A stretch of 48,364 nt of DNA from Burkholderia sp. lig30. GTDB lineage: Bacteria; Pseudomonadota; Gammaproteobacteria; Burkholderiales; Burkholderiaceae. Positions within the stretch are counted from its first letter, which is position 1; each line of letters begins with the position of its first letter. The notes beneath the pieces are model-generated. The model made no database searches, had not been told where the DNA came from, and saw only the letters and a program-made list of their open reading frames with translations. The stretch spans positions 1 to 48,364 of the forward strand of contig NZ_JGVW01000108.1 in NCBI RefSeq assembly GCF_000687455.2, given 5' to 3'. The position numbers and the translations under genes were made by a program. This document shows positions 1-8,403 of the stretch, piece after piece.

Positions 1-3000
1 CGTCTCGGTCGCCGCGGCGACGTTCACGTCGCCGGCGGCCGCCAGCGTCGCATTGCCCTTGTCCAGGCTGATCGCGCTGCCGATCACGTTCAGATCCTTG
101 CCTGCCACGATCGCCACGCTGTTCCCTCCGGTCAGCGTCGAACCGGTCAACTGCTGATCCGAAGAGTGATACGTCTCCGCATAACTGCGGTTCCCTTCGC
201 TGCCGGCACTGTTGCTGTTCACGATCGACGTCGCGCTCGCCGCGCCCAGCGTTACGTTGCCGCCCGCCACGACCGTGCCACCACCGCCAAGCTCGATCTG
301 CGCGCCTTTGGCCGTCAGGTCGCCGCCGACTGCAATCGCCGATGCACCGCCGACCTTGACGGAACTGCCGACCGCCCGGTTGATTTCCGTATCCGACACC
401 CCGTTCGCGCGCTCGACGATCTTGTGCTCGCCGGTCTGCTGCGCGCCGAGCATCCAGTCGCCGCCAACCTGCATCCCCAGGTTTCCGCCCACGGTCAGCG
501 CGCCCGCATTCTGCTGGACGTTGCCGCCTGTCACGATTGTCGCGTCGCCGGCGACATCGATGCTCGCCACGGGCCCGAGTGTCGTCGTGACGCGGGTCGC
601 GCCGTCGGCGTTGACCTGCCTGCGCGTCTGCGTCGCAGTGTCGAGGATCAGGTCGCCGCCCGCCTGCAACCGCAGGCTGCCAGCGTTCACGCTCGCCGAC
701 GTCAAATCGACGTCCCCCTTCGTCGCGAGCGTCATCTGGCCGCCGCTTCGCAGTGTGCCGAAGCGGTTGTCGAGGCGTTGTCCGTCGATCGACAGGCTGT
801 TCGATGCGCTGATCGTGCCGCTGTTGGAGAACGACTGCACGTTCTTCAGGTCGATGTCACCGGCCGCGATCAGCGGGCCGTTGCCCGTGTTCGACTGATC
901 GGCCTGTGCCAGATAGACGACCGGCACGAGCACGGACTGGCCGTCGACGATGCGCGACTCCATCAGGATCACGTTGCTTTTCAGCCGCGCCACCTGCTCT
1001 GCCGACAGCCCCATTCCCAACGGCAGATCGAGCGTTTTGGCGAGCGTCGCGCCGGCACCCAGCAGCGCCTCGTACATCGACTGCACGTCCGTGTACGGCC
1101 CCGGCACCGCCTTGCCGGTCAACGACGTCATCTGATTGCGAACGAGCCATTGCTCGTAGAAGCCGTCGCCGAGCCGCTTTTCCGTCTGGCCCGGATTCAG
1201 TCCGAGTTGCCGCAGGTAGTAGTCGCTCGAGATGAACGAGCGCATGCGGGTGAACGCCGGATTCGTCTCGATCAGGTAGTGGGCATTCGGCGCGGGATTC
1301 GGACGGAACAAGCCGCCCTGCGGAATCGTCAGGTTCGTCAGTACATCGGCGGCCGTCGTGCTCGCGCTCACCCGGTTGCTGCCGCCGAACGGCGGCAGCG
1401 TCGCGTTGCCCGCCGGGTTGTCGATCCTCACGTCAGTGCCGCCCAGCGAACCGTTCGCCACGAAGCTCGATTCGTAGCTCGGCAACGCGTAGTGACGAGC
1501 GTCGGACGGGGCGTTGCATCCGGGCGCATCGCAGAACGAATAGCTCCAGAATTTGGAACCGTCGTAATTGCGATACCAGTATCGTCCGGTGTATGTCACC
1601 TGAATTTGCTGCGCCGCTTGCCCCTTCCAGCTGTCCTGGTCGAGCAAGCCGGGCATCGCAATGTCGCCGGCCGCAGCCACCCTGCTCCAGTAATTCTGGA
1701 ACGTGCCGACCGACGAGGCGTCCAGATTCCCGCCCGCCACGATCTGCGCCGCCGGGCTGATCCTCGTGACCAGGTTCGCCAGCAGCGTCCCCGTATAGGT
1801 CGTGTACTGGTACGTGCTGTTGTATTCGCCGCCGTGCGGCGGCTCGACGTACACCCCGCCGATGCTGTCCGGGTCCTTCACCCCGACCTGGCCCGTGCGG
1901 CCGCCCAGGCTGATGCCCAGGCGTTCGAGCAGCGCCGGATCGACCTGCGTCGTCCATGCAGTCCGCATCTCGCGCCGCGTGTTCGTCACGCGATCCGCTC
2001 GCAGCGTCATGTCGCCGTCCGACTGGATCAGCCCCGACTGGTTCAGGATGCGCGCGGCGTTCCGGTAGTTTCCGTTCGTGTCCTTGCCACCGGCCAGCAC
2101 CACGCTGCCAAGGCCATAAATCGCCGTCAGCGCAGAGGTATCGGCCGCCGTCGTGTCGTCGCGGTTCTGAATGTCATTGGCGAGCAGTTCGAGCGTGCCC
2201 GACGCATCCGACGCACCGATCAACGCGGCCGGACCGACGTTCGCCAGCGTCGACGCAGCCGACAACGACACGCTGCCGCCCACCATCGTGCCCGTGTTCG
2301 TCAGCGTGTTCGACTGCGTTCGCAGCCAGCCGCCCGCCGCCACCGCGCCGCGGTTGACGATGTCGCCCGCGTCGATGCTCAGGTCGTTCACGCTCGCCAG
2401 GCCGCCGGTATTGCTGAACGTGCCTGGCAGGCTGAGCGCCAGGTTGCGGCCCGCGTCGAACCGGTAGGCCGGCGTGTTCGTGAAATCGCCTTGCAGTTTC
2501 AACGTCAGATCGTTCGCGGCGCGGTACGTGCCGCCGCCGAGCAGCGTGCTGGCGCTCACCGCGAGATCGCGCGTCGCGCTGATCTGACCTCCCGCATTGG
2601 ACACCGCGCCCGTCGCTGAAATGCCGACGTCGCCGCCTGCACCGGCCATGCTGCCGATCTGGCCACCGTCGTTGCTCAGGTTGCCCGTTCGAATCCGCAC
2701 GTTCGCGCCGCTCAGCGTCCCGCCTTGCGTGTTGGCGAGCGAGCCGGAATCGACCGTGACGTCACCGTTTCCGCCGATCACGCCACCTTGCGCGCCGGTC
2801 GCGGTCGTGCCATTCGCGTTCGTCAGTTGGCCGATCGTCGACAGCGACAAGCCATCCCCACTGAGCGACACGATCCGGCCGGCCGTGTTGTCGAGCGACG
2901 TGCCCGATGCCGACAACGCGCCGCCACTCTGGATCGTGCCCTCGCGGTTGGCGATGTCGCCCGCATTCAGCGCCAGCGCACCGTCCGTGACCAGCGTACC

Positions 3001-4554
3001 GCGCTGGTTCGCGAACTGTCCGGACGTGTCGATCGCCAATGGTCCGCCCGCGGAGATCTGCCCCCCCTGATTCGACAGGCTGCCCGCGCGGATCGTCGTG
3101 CCGGCCTGGCTCGACAGCATGCCTTGGTCGTTGCGCAGCGCGCCCGACGCATACGCGTCGATTGCGCGTTGCGCGCTTGTCGTCGCGTTCGTGAGATTGA
3201 GATCGCCCGCTTGCGCGCGCAGCGAAACGTTTGCGTTCGCGGCCGTTCTCGAACCGGACAGATCCACGCCGCTGCCCGTCAGCGTGACGTTGCCGCCCGC
3301 GACGTTCTGGCCGGTCGCCGTCAATTGGTTTGCGGCCGTCACGCTCAGGCTGCCGCCATTGCCGACCGCACCGTCCGAATTCACGCCGGCGCCCAGCGAG
3401 CCGGTCGACGACACGTCGCCGCCCGAGACGTTCAGGTCCTGCTGTGCGGCCAGCGTTCCGCCATTCGACAATGTGCCCGAGGTCGTTACCGATACGTTAT
3501 GCTGACCATAGGTCACGCCACTGTTCCGAATTCCGTCCCCTGCGGAAATCGACAGGTTGCCCGTCGCATTCGTCCTTCCCGTCAGCACGAGCAGACCGTT
3601 CGACTGCAGCGTCAGGTCGCCAGCTTGTGCCGCCAGCACGCCGGCGTTGCTCACGCCGACGCCACTTTCCGTGCCGACCAGATGGATGCTGTCCGCATAC
3701 ATCCCGCCGAGCTGGCTCACGTCGATCGACACGCCGGGCGCGGCCCCGTCGCCCCGGATCGCCGTCGCGTCAAGCGTGTCGTGAGCGACCCGATTCGCGC
3801 CGGTAACGACGTTCAGGTTCTTCGCGTAGATCGCGGCATTGACTCGCACGGCACGGGCCAGCAAGTCCACTTGATCGACGTTCGACGCGTTCAGGCCCGC
3901 CCCTTGCACCGTGATGAGGCCGCGGTCGACATGGAAACCGGCAAGCGAACCGTCCGCGCCGTAACGGGGCTGACCCGTGGTCAGCGTCGCGCGACTGGTA
4001 TTGATGAAGCCGCCGCCATCGACGTGAATCCCCGCACTGTTGGCCAGCACGACCTCGGCGCGATTGCCCGCCACTTCGACGTAACCGCGCAATTGCGACG
4101 GCGCATTGCTGTTGACCTGGTTGACGATGATCCGCGCCGACTGGCCCGGCCCGAAATTCGGGTTGCCGTTGATCATGCCCGCTTGCTGCGTCCGGACCAT
4201 CGTCGGCGAGTTGTTCAGGATCGAGCCGGCCTGCTGTACGTCGAACTGGTTGTACGTATTGACCGACACGCCCGCACCGGACGGCTTCGCGATATTGACC
4301 TGCGGCAGCCCGTTCGGCGTCTGGATCACGTGCGTCGGCGTGCCCGGCGTCGGCACGATCTGCGCGGGCGCGATGGCGGGCATCGCAGCCAGCACGGCGG
4401 CAGCCACGACGGCCACCGTGCCGCGCGACACACCGCGCCGGCTCGCCCGTGTTTCACCGTTGGCCGACTTGCCCGAAGCGGAAGCCGTTTCCTCCACGGC
4501 GACCGCCATCCCTCGAAGTCCGGAATACACGAGACGGTAGGTCTCTTTGTTCAT
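1..4554 (-). CDS. FhaB/CdiA-family two-partner-secretion exoprotein, N-terminal part (3' end outside window)
   Basis: An uninterrupted minus-strand frame of 1518 codons runs from the ATG at 4554 off the left edge; long plus-strand ORFs over the same DNA are shadows of it. The protein opens with an extended signal peptide (MNKETYRLVYSGLRGMAVAV, then a basic region, a hydrophobic stretch and APAQ near residue 64), as in large autotransporter and TPS substrates. A haemagglutination/TPS domain follows at about residues 70-330 with an NPNF motif near 131-134 and the stretch QLRGYVEVAGNRAEVVLANSAG. After this come repeats of the filamentous-haemagglutinin type, rich in G, N, S, T and V. The last visible residues (VAAATET) lie in a motif usual in FhaB/CdiA proteins. 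The family is exported by a TpsB/CdiB partner and serves as adhesin or contact-dependent inhibition toxin carrier. Partner, toxin tip and immunity gene are not in the window, so adhesin and CdiA cannot be told apart. Confidence 0.93.
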   Translation of the reverse strand, partial: MNKETYRLVYSGLRGMAVAVEETASASGKSANGETRASRRGVSRGTVAVVAAAVLAAMPAIAPAQIVPTPGTPTHVIQTPNGLPQVNIAKPSGAGVSVNTYNQFDVQQAGSILNNSPTMVRTQQAGMINGNPNFGPGQSARIIVNQVNSNAPSQLRGYVEVAGNRAEVVLANSAGIHVDGGGFINTSRATLTTGQPRYGADGSLAGFHVDRGLITVQGAGLNASNVDQVDLLARAVRVNAAIYAKNLNVVTGANRVAHDTLDATAIRGDGAAPGVSIDVSQLGGMYADSIHLVGTESGVGVSNAGVLAAQAGDLTLQSNGLLVLTGRTNATGNLSISAGDGIRNSGVTYGQHNVSVTTSGTLSNGGTLAAQQDLNVSGGDVSSTGSLGAGVNSDGAVGNGGSLSVTAANQLTATGQNVAGGNVTLTGSGVDLSGSRTAANANVSLRAQAGDLNLTNATTSAQRAIDAYASGALRNDQGMLSSQAGTTIRAGSLSNQGGQISAGGPLAIDTSGQFANQRGTLVTDGALALNAGDIANREGTIQSGGALSASGTSLDNTAGRIVSLSGDGLSLSTIGQLTNANGTTATGAQGGVIGGNGDVTVDSGSLANTQGGTLSGANVRIRTGNLSNDGGQIGSMAGAGGDVGISATGAVSNAGGQISATRDLAVSASTLLGGGTYRAANDLTLKLQGDFTNTPAYRFDAGRNLALSLPGTFSNTGGLASVNDLSIDAGDIVNRGAVAAGGWLRTQSNTLTNTGTMVGGSVSLSAASTLANVGPAALIGASDASGTLELLANDIQNRDDTTAADTSALTAIYGLGSVVLAGGKDTNGNYRNAARILNQSGLIQSDGDMTLRADRVTNTRREMRTAWTTQVDPALLERLGISLGGRTGQVGVKDPDSIGGVYVEPPHGGEYNSTYQYTTYTGTLLANLVTRISPAAQIVAGGNLDASSVGTFQNYWSRVAAAGDIAMPGLLDQDSWKGQAAQQIQVTYTGRYWYRNYDGSKFWSYSFCDAPGCNAPSDARHYALPSYESSFVANGSLGGTDVRIDNPAGNATLPPFGGSNRVSASTTAADVLTNLTIPQGGLFRPNPAPNAHYLIETNPAFTRMRSFISSDYYLRQLGLNPGQTEKRLGDGFYEQWLVRNQMTSLTGKAVPGPYTDVQSMYEALLGAGATLAKTLDLPLGMGLSAEQVARLKSNVILMESRIVDGQSVLVPVVYLAQADQSNTGNGPLIAAGDIDLKNVQSFSNSGTISASNSLSIDGQRLDNRFGTLRSGGQMTLATKGDVDLTSASVNAGSLRLQAGGDLILDTATQTRRQVNADGATRVTTTLGPVASIDVAGDATIVTGGNVQQNAGALTVGGNLGMQVGGDWMLGAQQTGEHKIVERANGVSDTEINRAVGSSVKVGGASAIAVGGDLTAKGAQIELGGGGTVVAGGNVTLGAASATSIVNSNSAGSEGNRSYAETYHSSDQQLTGSTLTGGNSVAIVAGKDLNVIGSAISLDKGNATLAAAGDVNVAAATET

Positions 4555-4616
4555 CGTTCTGGAAGTGGCAATTTCTAGACCGATGAACCATAGCCGACAA
4601 CATCGAAAGGATAACG

Positions 4617-4645
4617 ATATAAATATGATGGTGTTTCGCAAACAA
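4617..4645 (-). promoter_or_regulatory. Putative sigma-70 promoter of the TPS exoprotein gene
   Basis: On the minus strand TTGTTT (4645-4640) is followed after 17 bp by TTATAT (4622-4617), about 60 nt before the ATG at 4554. The stretch is clearly more AT-rich than its surroundings. Predicted by eye only. Confidence 0.45.
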
Positions 4646-4659
4646 TACGAAACCACCAA

Positions 4660-4677
4660 AATCAGACTGGTCTGATT
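4660..4677. promoter_or_regulatory. Perfect 18-bp palindrome upstream of the TPS exoprotein promoter
   Basis: AATCAGAC-TG-GTCTGATT has two perfect 8-bp arms. It lies about 15 bp upstream of the predicted -35 box, where an activator or dimeric repressor would bind. A second, looser repeat (GTTTCG...CGAAAC) overlaps the -35 region. The regulator is unknown. Confidence 0.45.
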
Positions 4678-4712
4678 GACGATCCTTTTATGTCGCGCAG
4701 AGACGTGAAAGC

Positions 4713-4739
4713 GAACACGAGGCCGGATGCCTCGTGTTC
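4713..4739 (-). terminator. Terminator-like hairpin downstream of puuA
   Basis: GAACACGAGGC and GCCTCGTGTTC form a perfect 11-bp stem around a 5-nt loop, 40-67 bp after the puuA stop codon. Only a short pyrimidine stretch follows on the minus strand, so it is a weak intrinsic terminator or an mRNA 3'-end stabiliser. Confidence 0.5.
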
Positions 4740-4779
4740 AGCACAGTGCGACGTCGTCCCTGCGCTTCAGCGCCGCCGC

Positions 4780-6126
4780 TCACAGAAACCAGCGATACTC
4801 CCGCGCGTTGATCTCGTTCATGAAATCGAGCTGCTCCTGCCGCTTGTTTTCGCAGTAAACCATCACGAACTCGCTGCCCATCCCCTCGCGCACGGCCGGA
4901 TGATCCTGCATCGCGGTGACGGCCGACAACATGTCCTTCGGAAAATCGATGCCGCTGCCGCGATCGTCGTTGAGCGGCGCGATCGGCTCGATGCCCGCGT
5001 CGAGCCCATATTCCATCCCGGACAGAATCGCCGCCAGCACGAGATACGGATTCGCATCCGCACTCGCGAGGCGATGCTCGATCCGCAGGTTCCGTGCATC
5101 CGATTCGGGAATGCGGATGCACGCGTCGCGATCCTCGAAGCCCCAGCTCGCGCGGCTGGCCGCATTCACCATCGAGCCGTAGCGCCGGAACGCGTTGTGA
5201 TTCGGCGCGAACACAGGCATGCAATGCGGCAACAGCGCGAGACAGCCCGCGACCGCATGGCGCAGCGGACGCTGGCCGTCCGCCGCGAGCAGGTTGCGCC
5301 CCGCCTCGTCGTACAGGCTCACGTGCACGTGCATGCCGCTGCCCGGTGCATGCAGGTACGGCTTGCCCATGAAGCTCGCGCGATAGCCGTGCTTGAGCGC
5401 GACGCCGCGCGTGCTGCGGCAGAACAGCGCCGACCAGTCCGCGGCACGCAGGCCGTCATCGGTATGGCCGAAGTTGATCTCGAACTGCCCCGGCCCCAGC
5501 TCGGCGGTGATGACCGTCGCGTCGATGTCCTGCTCGCGCGCGGTCTCCACCATGTCGTGCAAGACGTCGGCAAAGCGCGACAGGCGCTCGATATGCATGT
5601 TCGGCTGGTCGTCCCGATCGTCGCAGAGGCGGTCGCGCGGGAATTGCGGCAGGCCGTCGGCGAGGCGCGCGGCAAACAGGTAGAACTCCAGCTCGAACGC
5701 GACGACCGGCCGGATGCCGCGCCGCACGAGCCGCTCGAGCACCCGCGCCAACACCTCGCGCGGCTCGAACACGATCGGCGCGTCGGTACCGTCCGAGCTG
5801 ATCAGCATCTGCGCGAGCGGCTGGCTCTCCCAGCGCACCGGCTTGAGCGTGCCGGGGATCAGCCGGCGCGTCGCGTCCGGGTCGCCGTCGTTGAAGCAAT
5901 AGTCGCCGATCTTGTACAGCCCGCCCTGCGTGCCCAGCAGCACGCAGTTCTGCGGCAGCTTGAGCAGCGCGCCGGACGCGACCTTCTCGAGCGCGTCGAT
6001 CGGATAACGCTTGCCATAGAAGTGGCCGGGCAGATCCAGGCAGATCAGGTCGACGTAGCGGATCTCGGGGTGAGCATCACGAAATGCACGCACTTCAACG
6101 ACCAGGTCAGAAGCAACGGAAGCCAT
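4780..6126 (-). CDS. puuA: Gamma-glutamylputrescine synthetase (glutamine synthetase family)
   Basis: A 448-residue glutamine synthetase-family protein, predicted to join glutamate to putrescine (or another polyamine) with ATP in the first step of the glutamylated putrescine pathway. Family signatures are visible: an FELEFY stretch in the catalytic domain, ELGPGQFEINFGHTDDGLRAAD, the metal/ATP segment GSGMHVHVSLYD, NHNAFRRYGSM, and RIEHRLASADANPYL near the C-terminus. The start at 6126 is preferred over an upstream ATG at 6216 because GAAGGATGAGG sits just before it and residues from MASVASDLV match the family. It is the last gene of a minus-strand group with puuB and a PuuR-like regulator, after a 167-bp gap with its own possible operator. 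The polyamine substrate (putrescine, spermidine or diaminopropane) cannot be decided from sequence. Confidence 0.87.
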   Translation of the reverse strand: MASVASDLVVEVRAFRDAHPEIRYVDLICLDLPGHFYGKRYPIDALEKVASGALLKLPQNCVLLGTQGGLYKIGDYCFNDGDPDATRRLIPGTLKPVRWESQPLAQMLISSDGTDAPIVFEPREVLARVLERLVRRGIRPVVAFELEFYLFAARLADGLPQFPRDRLCDDRDDQPNMHIERLSRFADVLHDMVETAREQDIDATVITAELGPGQFEINFGHTDDGLRAADWSALFCRSTRGVALKHGYRASFMGKPYLHAPGSGMHVHVSLYDEAGRNLLAADGQRPLRHAVAGCLALLPHCMPVFAPNHNAFRRYGSMVNAASRASWGFEDRDACIRIPESDARNLRIEHRLASADANPYLVLAAILSGMEYGLDAGIEPIAPLNDDRGSGIDFPKDMLSAVTAMQDHPAVREGMGSEFVMVYCENKRQEQLDFMNEINAREYRWFL

Positions 6127-6235
6127 GTCCTCATCCTTCTCATACGAAAGTGACGATGCCGCGTGAAAAGCCGCGGCGAACCGGATTCGATCGGCCGGCG
6201 CGCACATCTGATGCACGCCAGTCGATCTGTACTAC

Positions 6236-6245
6236 AAAATATTTT
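6236..6245. promoter_or_regulatory. AT-rich palindrome in the puuA leader
   Basis: AAAATATTTT, nearly extended to CAAAATATTTTCG, stands out in the 167-bp gap between the regulator gene and puuA. It is a candidate operator for the adjacent XRE-cupin regulator or part of a puuA promoter. Position and symmetry are the only evidence. Confidence 0.3.
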
Positions 6246-6293
6246 CGTTGGCCGGCGCGATGCCGGACACCGTTTACCCGCCAGGAACGCGCG

Positions 6294-6851
6294 TCAGGTG
6301 AACACCCAGATCACCCGCGTCGGTTTGTCGGTCAGGTTCGCATAGCGGAAGCGCGCATGCGCGGGCAACTGGAAGCCGTCGTTGGGACCGAGCGTGATCG
6401 GCTCCTCGTCGCCGTTCAGCCAGATCGTCAGCTCGCCTTCGAGCACGAAGCCGCCCTGCTCGTCGCTGTCGTCCACCGGCCGCTCGCCGCTGCTCGCGCC
6501 CGGCGCGAGATGGCTTTCGAGGATCGAGAAGCGTGCGCGCATGTTCGGCGACACGAGGACGTCGGTGATCCCCGCCGCGTAATACACGGTGCGGCGTTCG
6601 GCCGGGCGCGTGACCCACGGCACCGAGCGCGGCTTGCTGAGGCTGTAGAAATAGGTGGTCGGCGTGCCGAGCGCCTCGCCGATCGCGGTCAGGTCGGCGA
6701 CGGTCGGCCGCGACAGCCCCCGCTCGACCTGCGACAGGAAGCCGACCGAGCGGCCGATCCTGTCGGCCAGCTCGCGCAACGTAACTTTCCTGTGCTTGCG
6801 CAGATCGCGGATCAGGATCGCCAGACTCTCTATTTCTTCCTGCTCGTTCAT
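6294..6851 (-). CDS. puuR: XRE-cupin transcriptional regulator, PuuR-like
   Basis: A 185-residue two-domain regulator. Residues about 10-65 form an XRE helix-turn-helix (LRELADRIGRSVGFLSQVERG, then SRPTVADLTAIGEALG). Residues about 105-183 form a cupin sensor domain (PVDDSDEQGGFVLEGELTIW, ending GFQLPAHARFRYANLTDKP). This arrangement is that of PuuR and related repressors of polyamine and amino-acid catabolic genes. The gene lies 21 bp after puuB and upstream of puuA on the same strand, so it is probably co-transcribed with its targets. The ligand is inferred from context only. The symbol is tentative: Burkholderia carry many XRE-cupin paralogues. Confidence 0.78.
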   Translation of the reverse strand: MNEQEEIESLAILIRDLRKHRKVTLRELADRIGRSVGFLSQVERGLSRPTVADLTAIGEALGTPTTYFYSLSKPRSVPWVTRPAERRTVYYAAGITDVLVSPNMRARFSILESHLAPGASSGERPVDDSDEQGGFVLEGELTIWLNGDEEPITLGPNDGFQLPAHARFRYANLTDKPTRVIWVFT

Positions 6852-6872
6852 TGTCTATTCCTTGCTCAAACC

Positions 6873-8162
6873 TCAAACCGTGTCGCGCAAACGGTACCAG
6901 GCCTTGCCGATCGCCTCCAGCGGCGCCGCCAGCCGCTCGCCGCCCGGAAAGCGCCGGTTGCGGATGCGCTGGTACAGCGCGAGCAGCCGATCGTCGCCGA
7001 GGATCGCGTCGGCGACGGCGCGCGCGCCCGCGAGCGTCGGCAGCACGCCGTGGCCCGAAAAGCCCTGCAGCCAGTAGCGCTGCCCGCGGCGGCCGATATC
7101 GGGCGTGCGGCGCATGCTGATGTCGAGATGGCCGCCCCATGCGAAGTCCAGCTTCACGCCGCGCAACTGCGGAAAGGCCCGCTCGAGCGGCGGCCGCGTT
7201 GCCGCCGCGATGTCCGCTGGAATGCCGCCGAGATACGTGCAGCCGCCGCCGAACAGCAGCCGGTGATCGGGGCTCAGGCGGAAGTAGTCGGGCACGAACT
7301 GGTTGTCGATCACGCAGCTGTCTTGCGGCAGCAGCGAGCGCGCCAATGCGGGATCGAGCGGCGCGGTCGCGACCTGATAGGTGCCGACCGGCAGCATGCG
7401 GCACGCCAGATCGGGCTCGAGACGATCGACGTACGCATTGCAGGCGAGCACCAGCACGTCCGCGCGCACCTCGCCTTGCGTGGTGCGCGCCACGTAGCCG
7501 CCGGATGTCTCGCGGTAGTCGAGCACGCGGCTTTGCTCGAAGATGTGCCCGCCGTTGCGCTCGATCGCCTGCGCGACGCCGAGCGCCAGCTTCAGCGGAT
7601 TCAGGTGCCCGGCTTCAGGATCGTGGAGTGCGGCGAGATAGCGCGCGCTGCCGATCCATTCGGACATCTCGTCGCGAGGAATCACGCGCAGCGCGTCGTA
7701 GCCCCAGCGCTGCGCGGCTTCGTCGCGGGCCTCATGCAGCAGCGCGACGCGGCGCGGCCGCACCGCCGCCCACAGGCTGCCCGCGCGGTAGTCGATGTCA
7801 AAGCCGTGCCGCCCCGGCAGCGCGCGGATCTCGCCGGCCGCCCAGCGCATGCTGTCCCACAGCTCGCGCGCGCCCTCGCGGCCGAGCGCAGCCTCGATCG
7901 GCGGCATGTCGCACGACCAGCCGAGCAGCGCCTGGCCGCCGTTGCGGCCGGATGCGGCCCACGCGACCCGGCTCGCTTCGAGCACGACGACGCGCTTGCC
8001 GGACAGCGCCAGGCGCAATGCGGTATGCAGGCCGCTGAAGCCCGCGCCCACCACGAGGACATCGGCGTCGATGCGCTCGTCCAGCGCGGGGCGCAACGGG
8101 ATCGGCGCCGGATGCGTACCGGCGTAGTAGCTCGCGACGTGGTGGGCCGACTGAACGAACAT
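6873..8162 (-). CDS. puuB: Gamma-glutamylputrescine oxidase / FAD-dependent amine oxidoreductase
   Basis: A DAO-family flavoprotein of 429 residues, predicted to oxidise gamma-glutamylputrescine to the aldehyde with release of ammonia and peroxide. The dinucleotide-binding fold is at residues about 30-65 (DADVLVVGAGFSGLHTALRL with GxGxxG, then VVVLEA). SGRNGGQ is the usual second flavin contact, and the C-terminal GFSGHG is typical of the PuuB/OrdL group. The ATG at 8162 is chosen over one at 8198 because GGAG lies 7 nt before it and the upstream ATG falls inside the palindrome at 8193-8202. It is first in the puuB-puuR-puuA group. Dehydrogenase PuuC and hydrolase PuuD are not in the window. 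A related amino-acid oxidase role is possible, but the neighbours favour PuuB. Confidence 0.85.
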   Translation of the reverse strand: MFVQSAHHVASYYAGTHPAPIPLRPALDERIDADVLVVGAGFSGLHTALRLALSGKRVVVLEASRVAWAASGRNGGQALLGWSCDMPPIEAALGREGARELWDSMRWAAGEIRALPGRHGFDIDYRAGSLWAAVRPRRVALLHEARDEAAQRWGYDALRVIPRDEMSEWIGSARYLAALHDPEAGHLNPLKLALGVAQAIERNGGHIFEQSRVLDYRETSGGYVARTTQGEVRADVLVLACNAYVDRLEPDLACRMLPVGTYQVATAPLDPALARSLLPQDSCVIDNQFVPDYFRLSPDHRLLFGGGCTYLGGIPADIAAATRPPLERAFPQLRGVKLDFAWGGHLDISMRRTPDIGRRGQRYWLQGFSGHGVLPTLAGARAVADAILGDDRLLALYQRIRNRRFPGGERLAAPLEAIGKAWYRLRDTV

Positions 8163-8192
8163 GCGCGCTCCGATGAAAATTCGGCGGTGAAC

Positions 8193-8202
8193 TTTCATGA
8201 AA
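8193..8202. promoter_or_regulatory. Palindrome in the puuB promoter region
   Basis: TTTCATGAAA is a perfect 10-bp palindrome 30-40 bp before the puuB start. It is followed by a looser repeat (TGAAAAATT...AATTTCA) reaching to about 8221. A likely operator for the co-encoded XRE-cupin regulator, by position only. The rest of the 241-bp gap up to 8403 shows nothing I recognise. Confidence 0.35.
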
Positions 8203-8403
8203 AATTAGCACGCCAATTTCACGGTCGCAAGCGGATCGAGGGGACGCAGGATGGCGCGAAGCTCAGGGGAGCGAACTCATTGCCGCTATCGCCTTGCCCG
8301 GCCTCGCTCACGCCGCCCCTTTCAGGGTTTTCCTCATATTCCGGATCGGCGGATCGAACCACGACGCTCGCGCCGCAGCCGCACTGCCAGACTTCGAACA
8401 CGC

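Noticed and set aside
166..4578. Long plus-strand frames over the first 4.5 kb
   Set aside because: They are arginine-, alanine- and valine-rich shadows of the minus-strand exoprotein gene, which has a clear signal peptide and TPS motifs.
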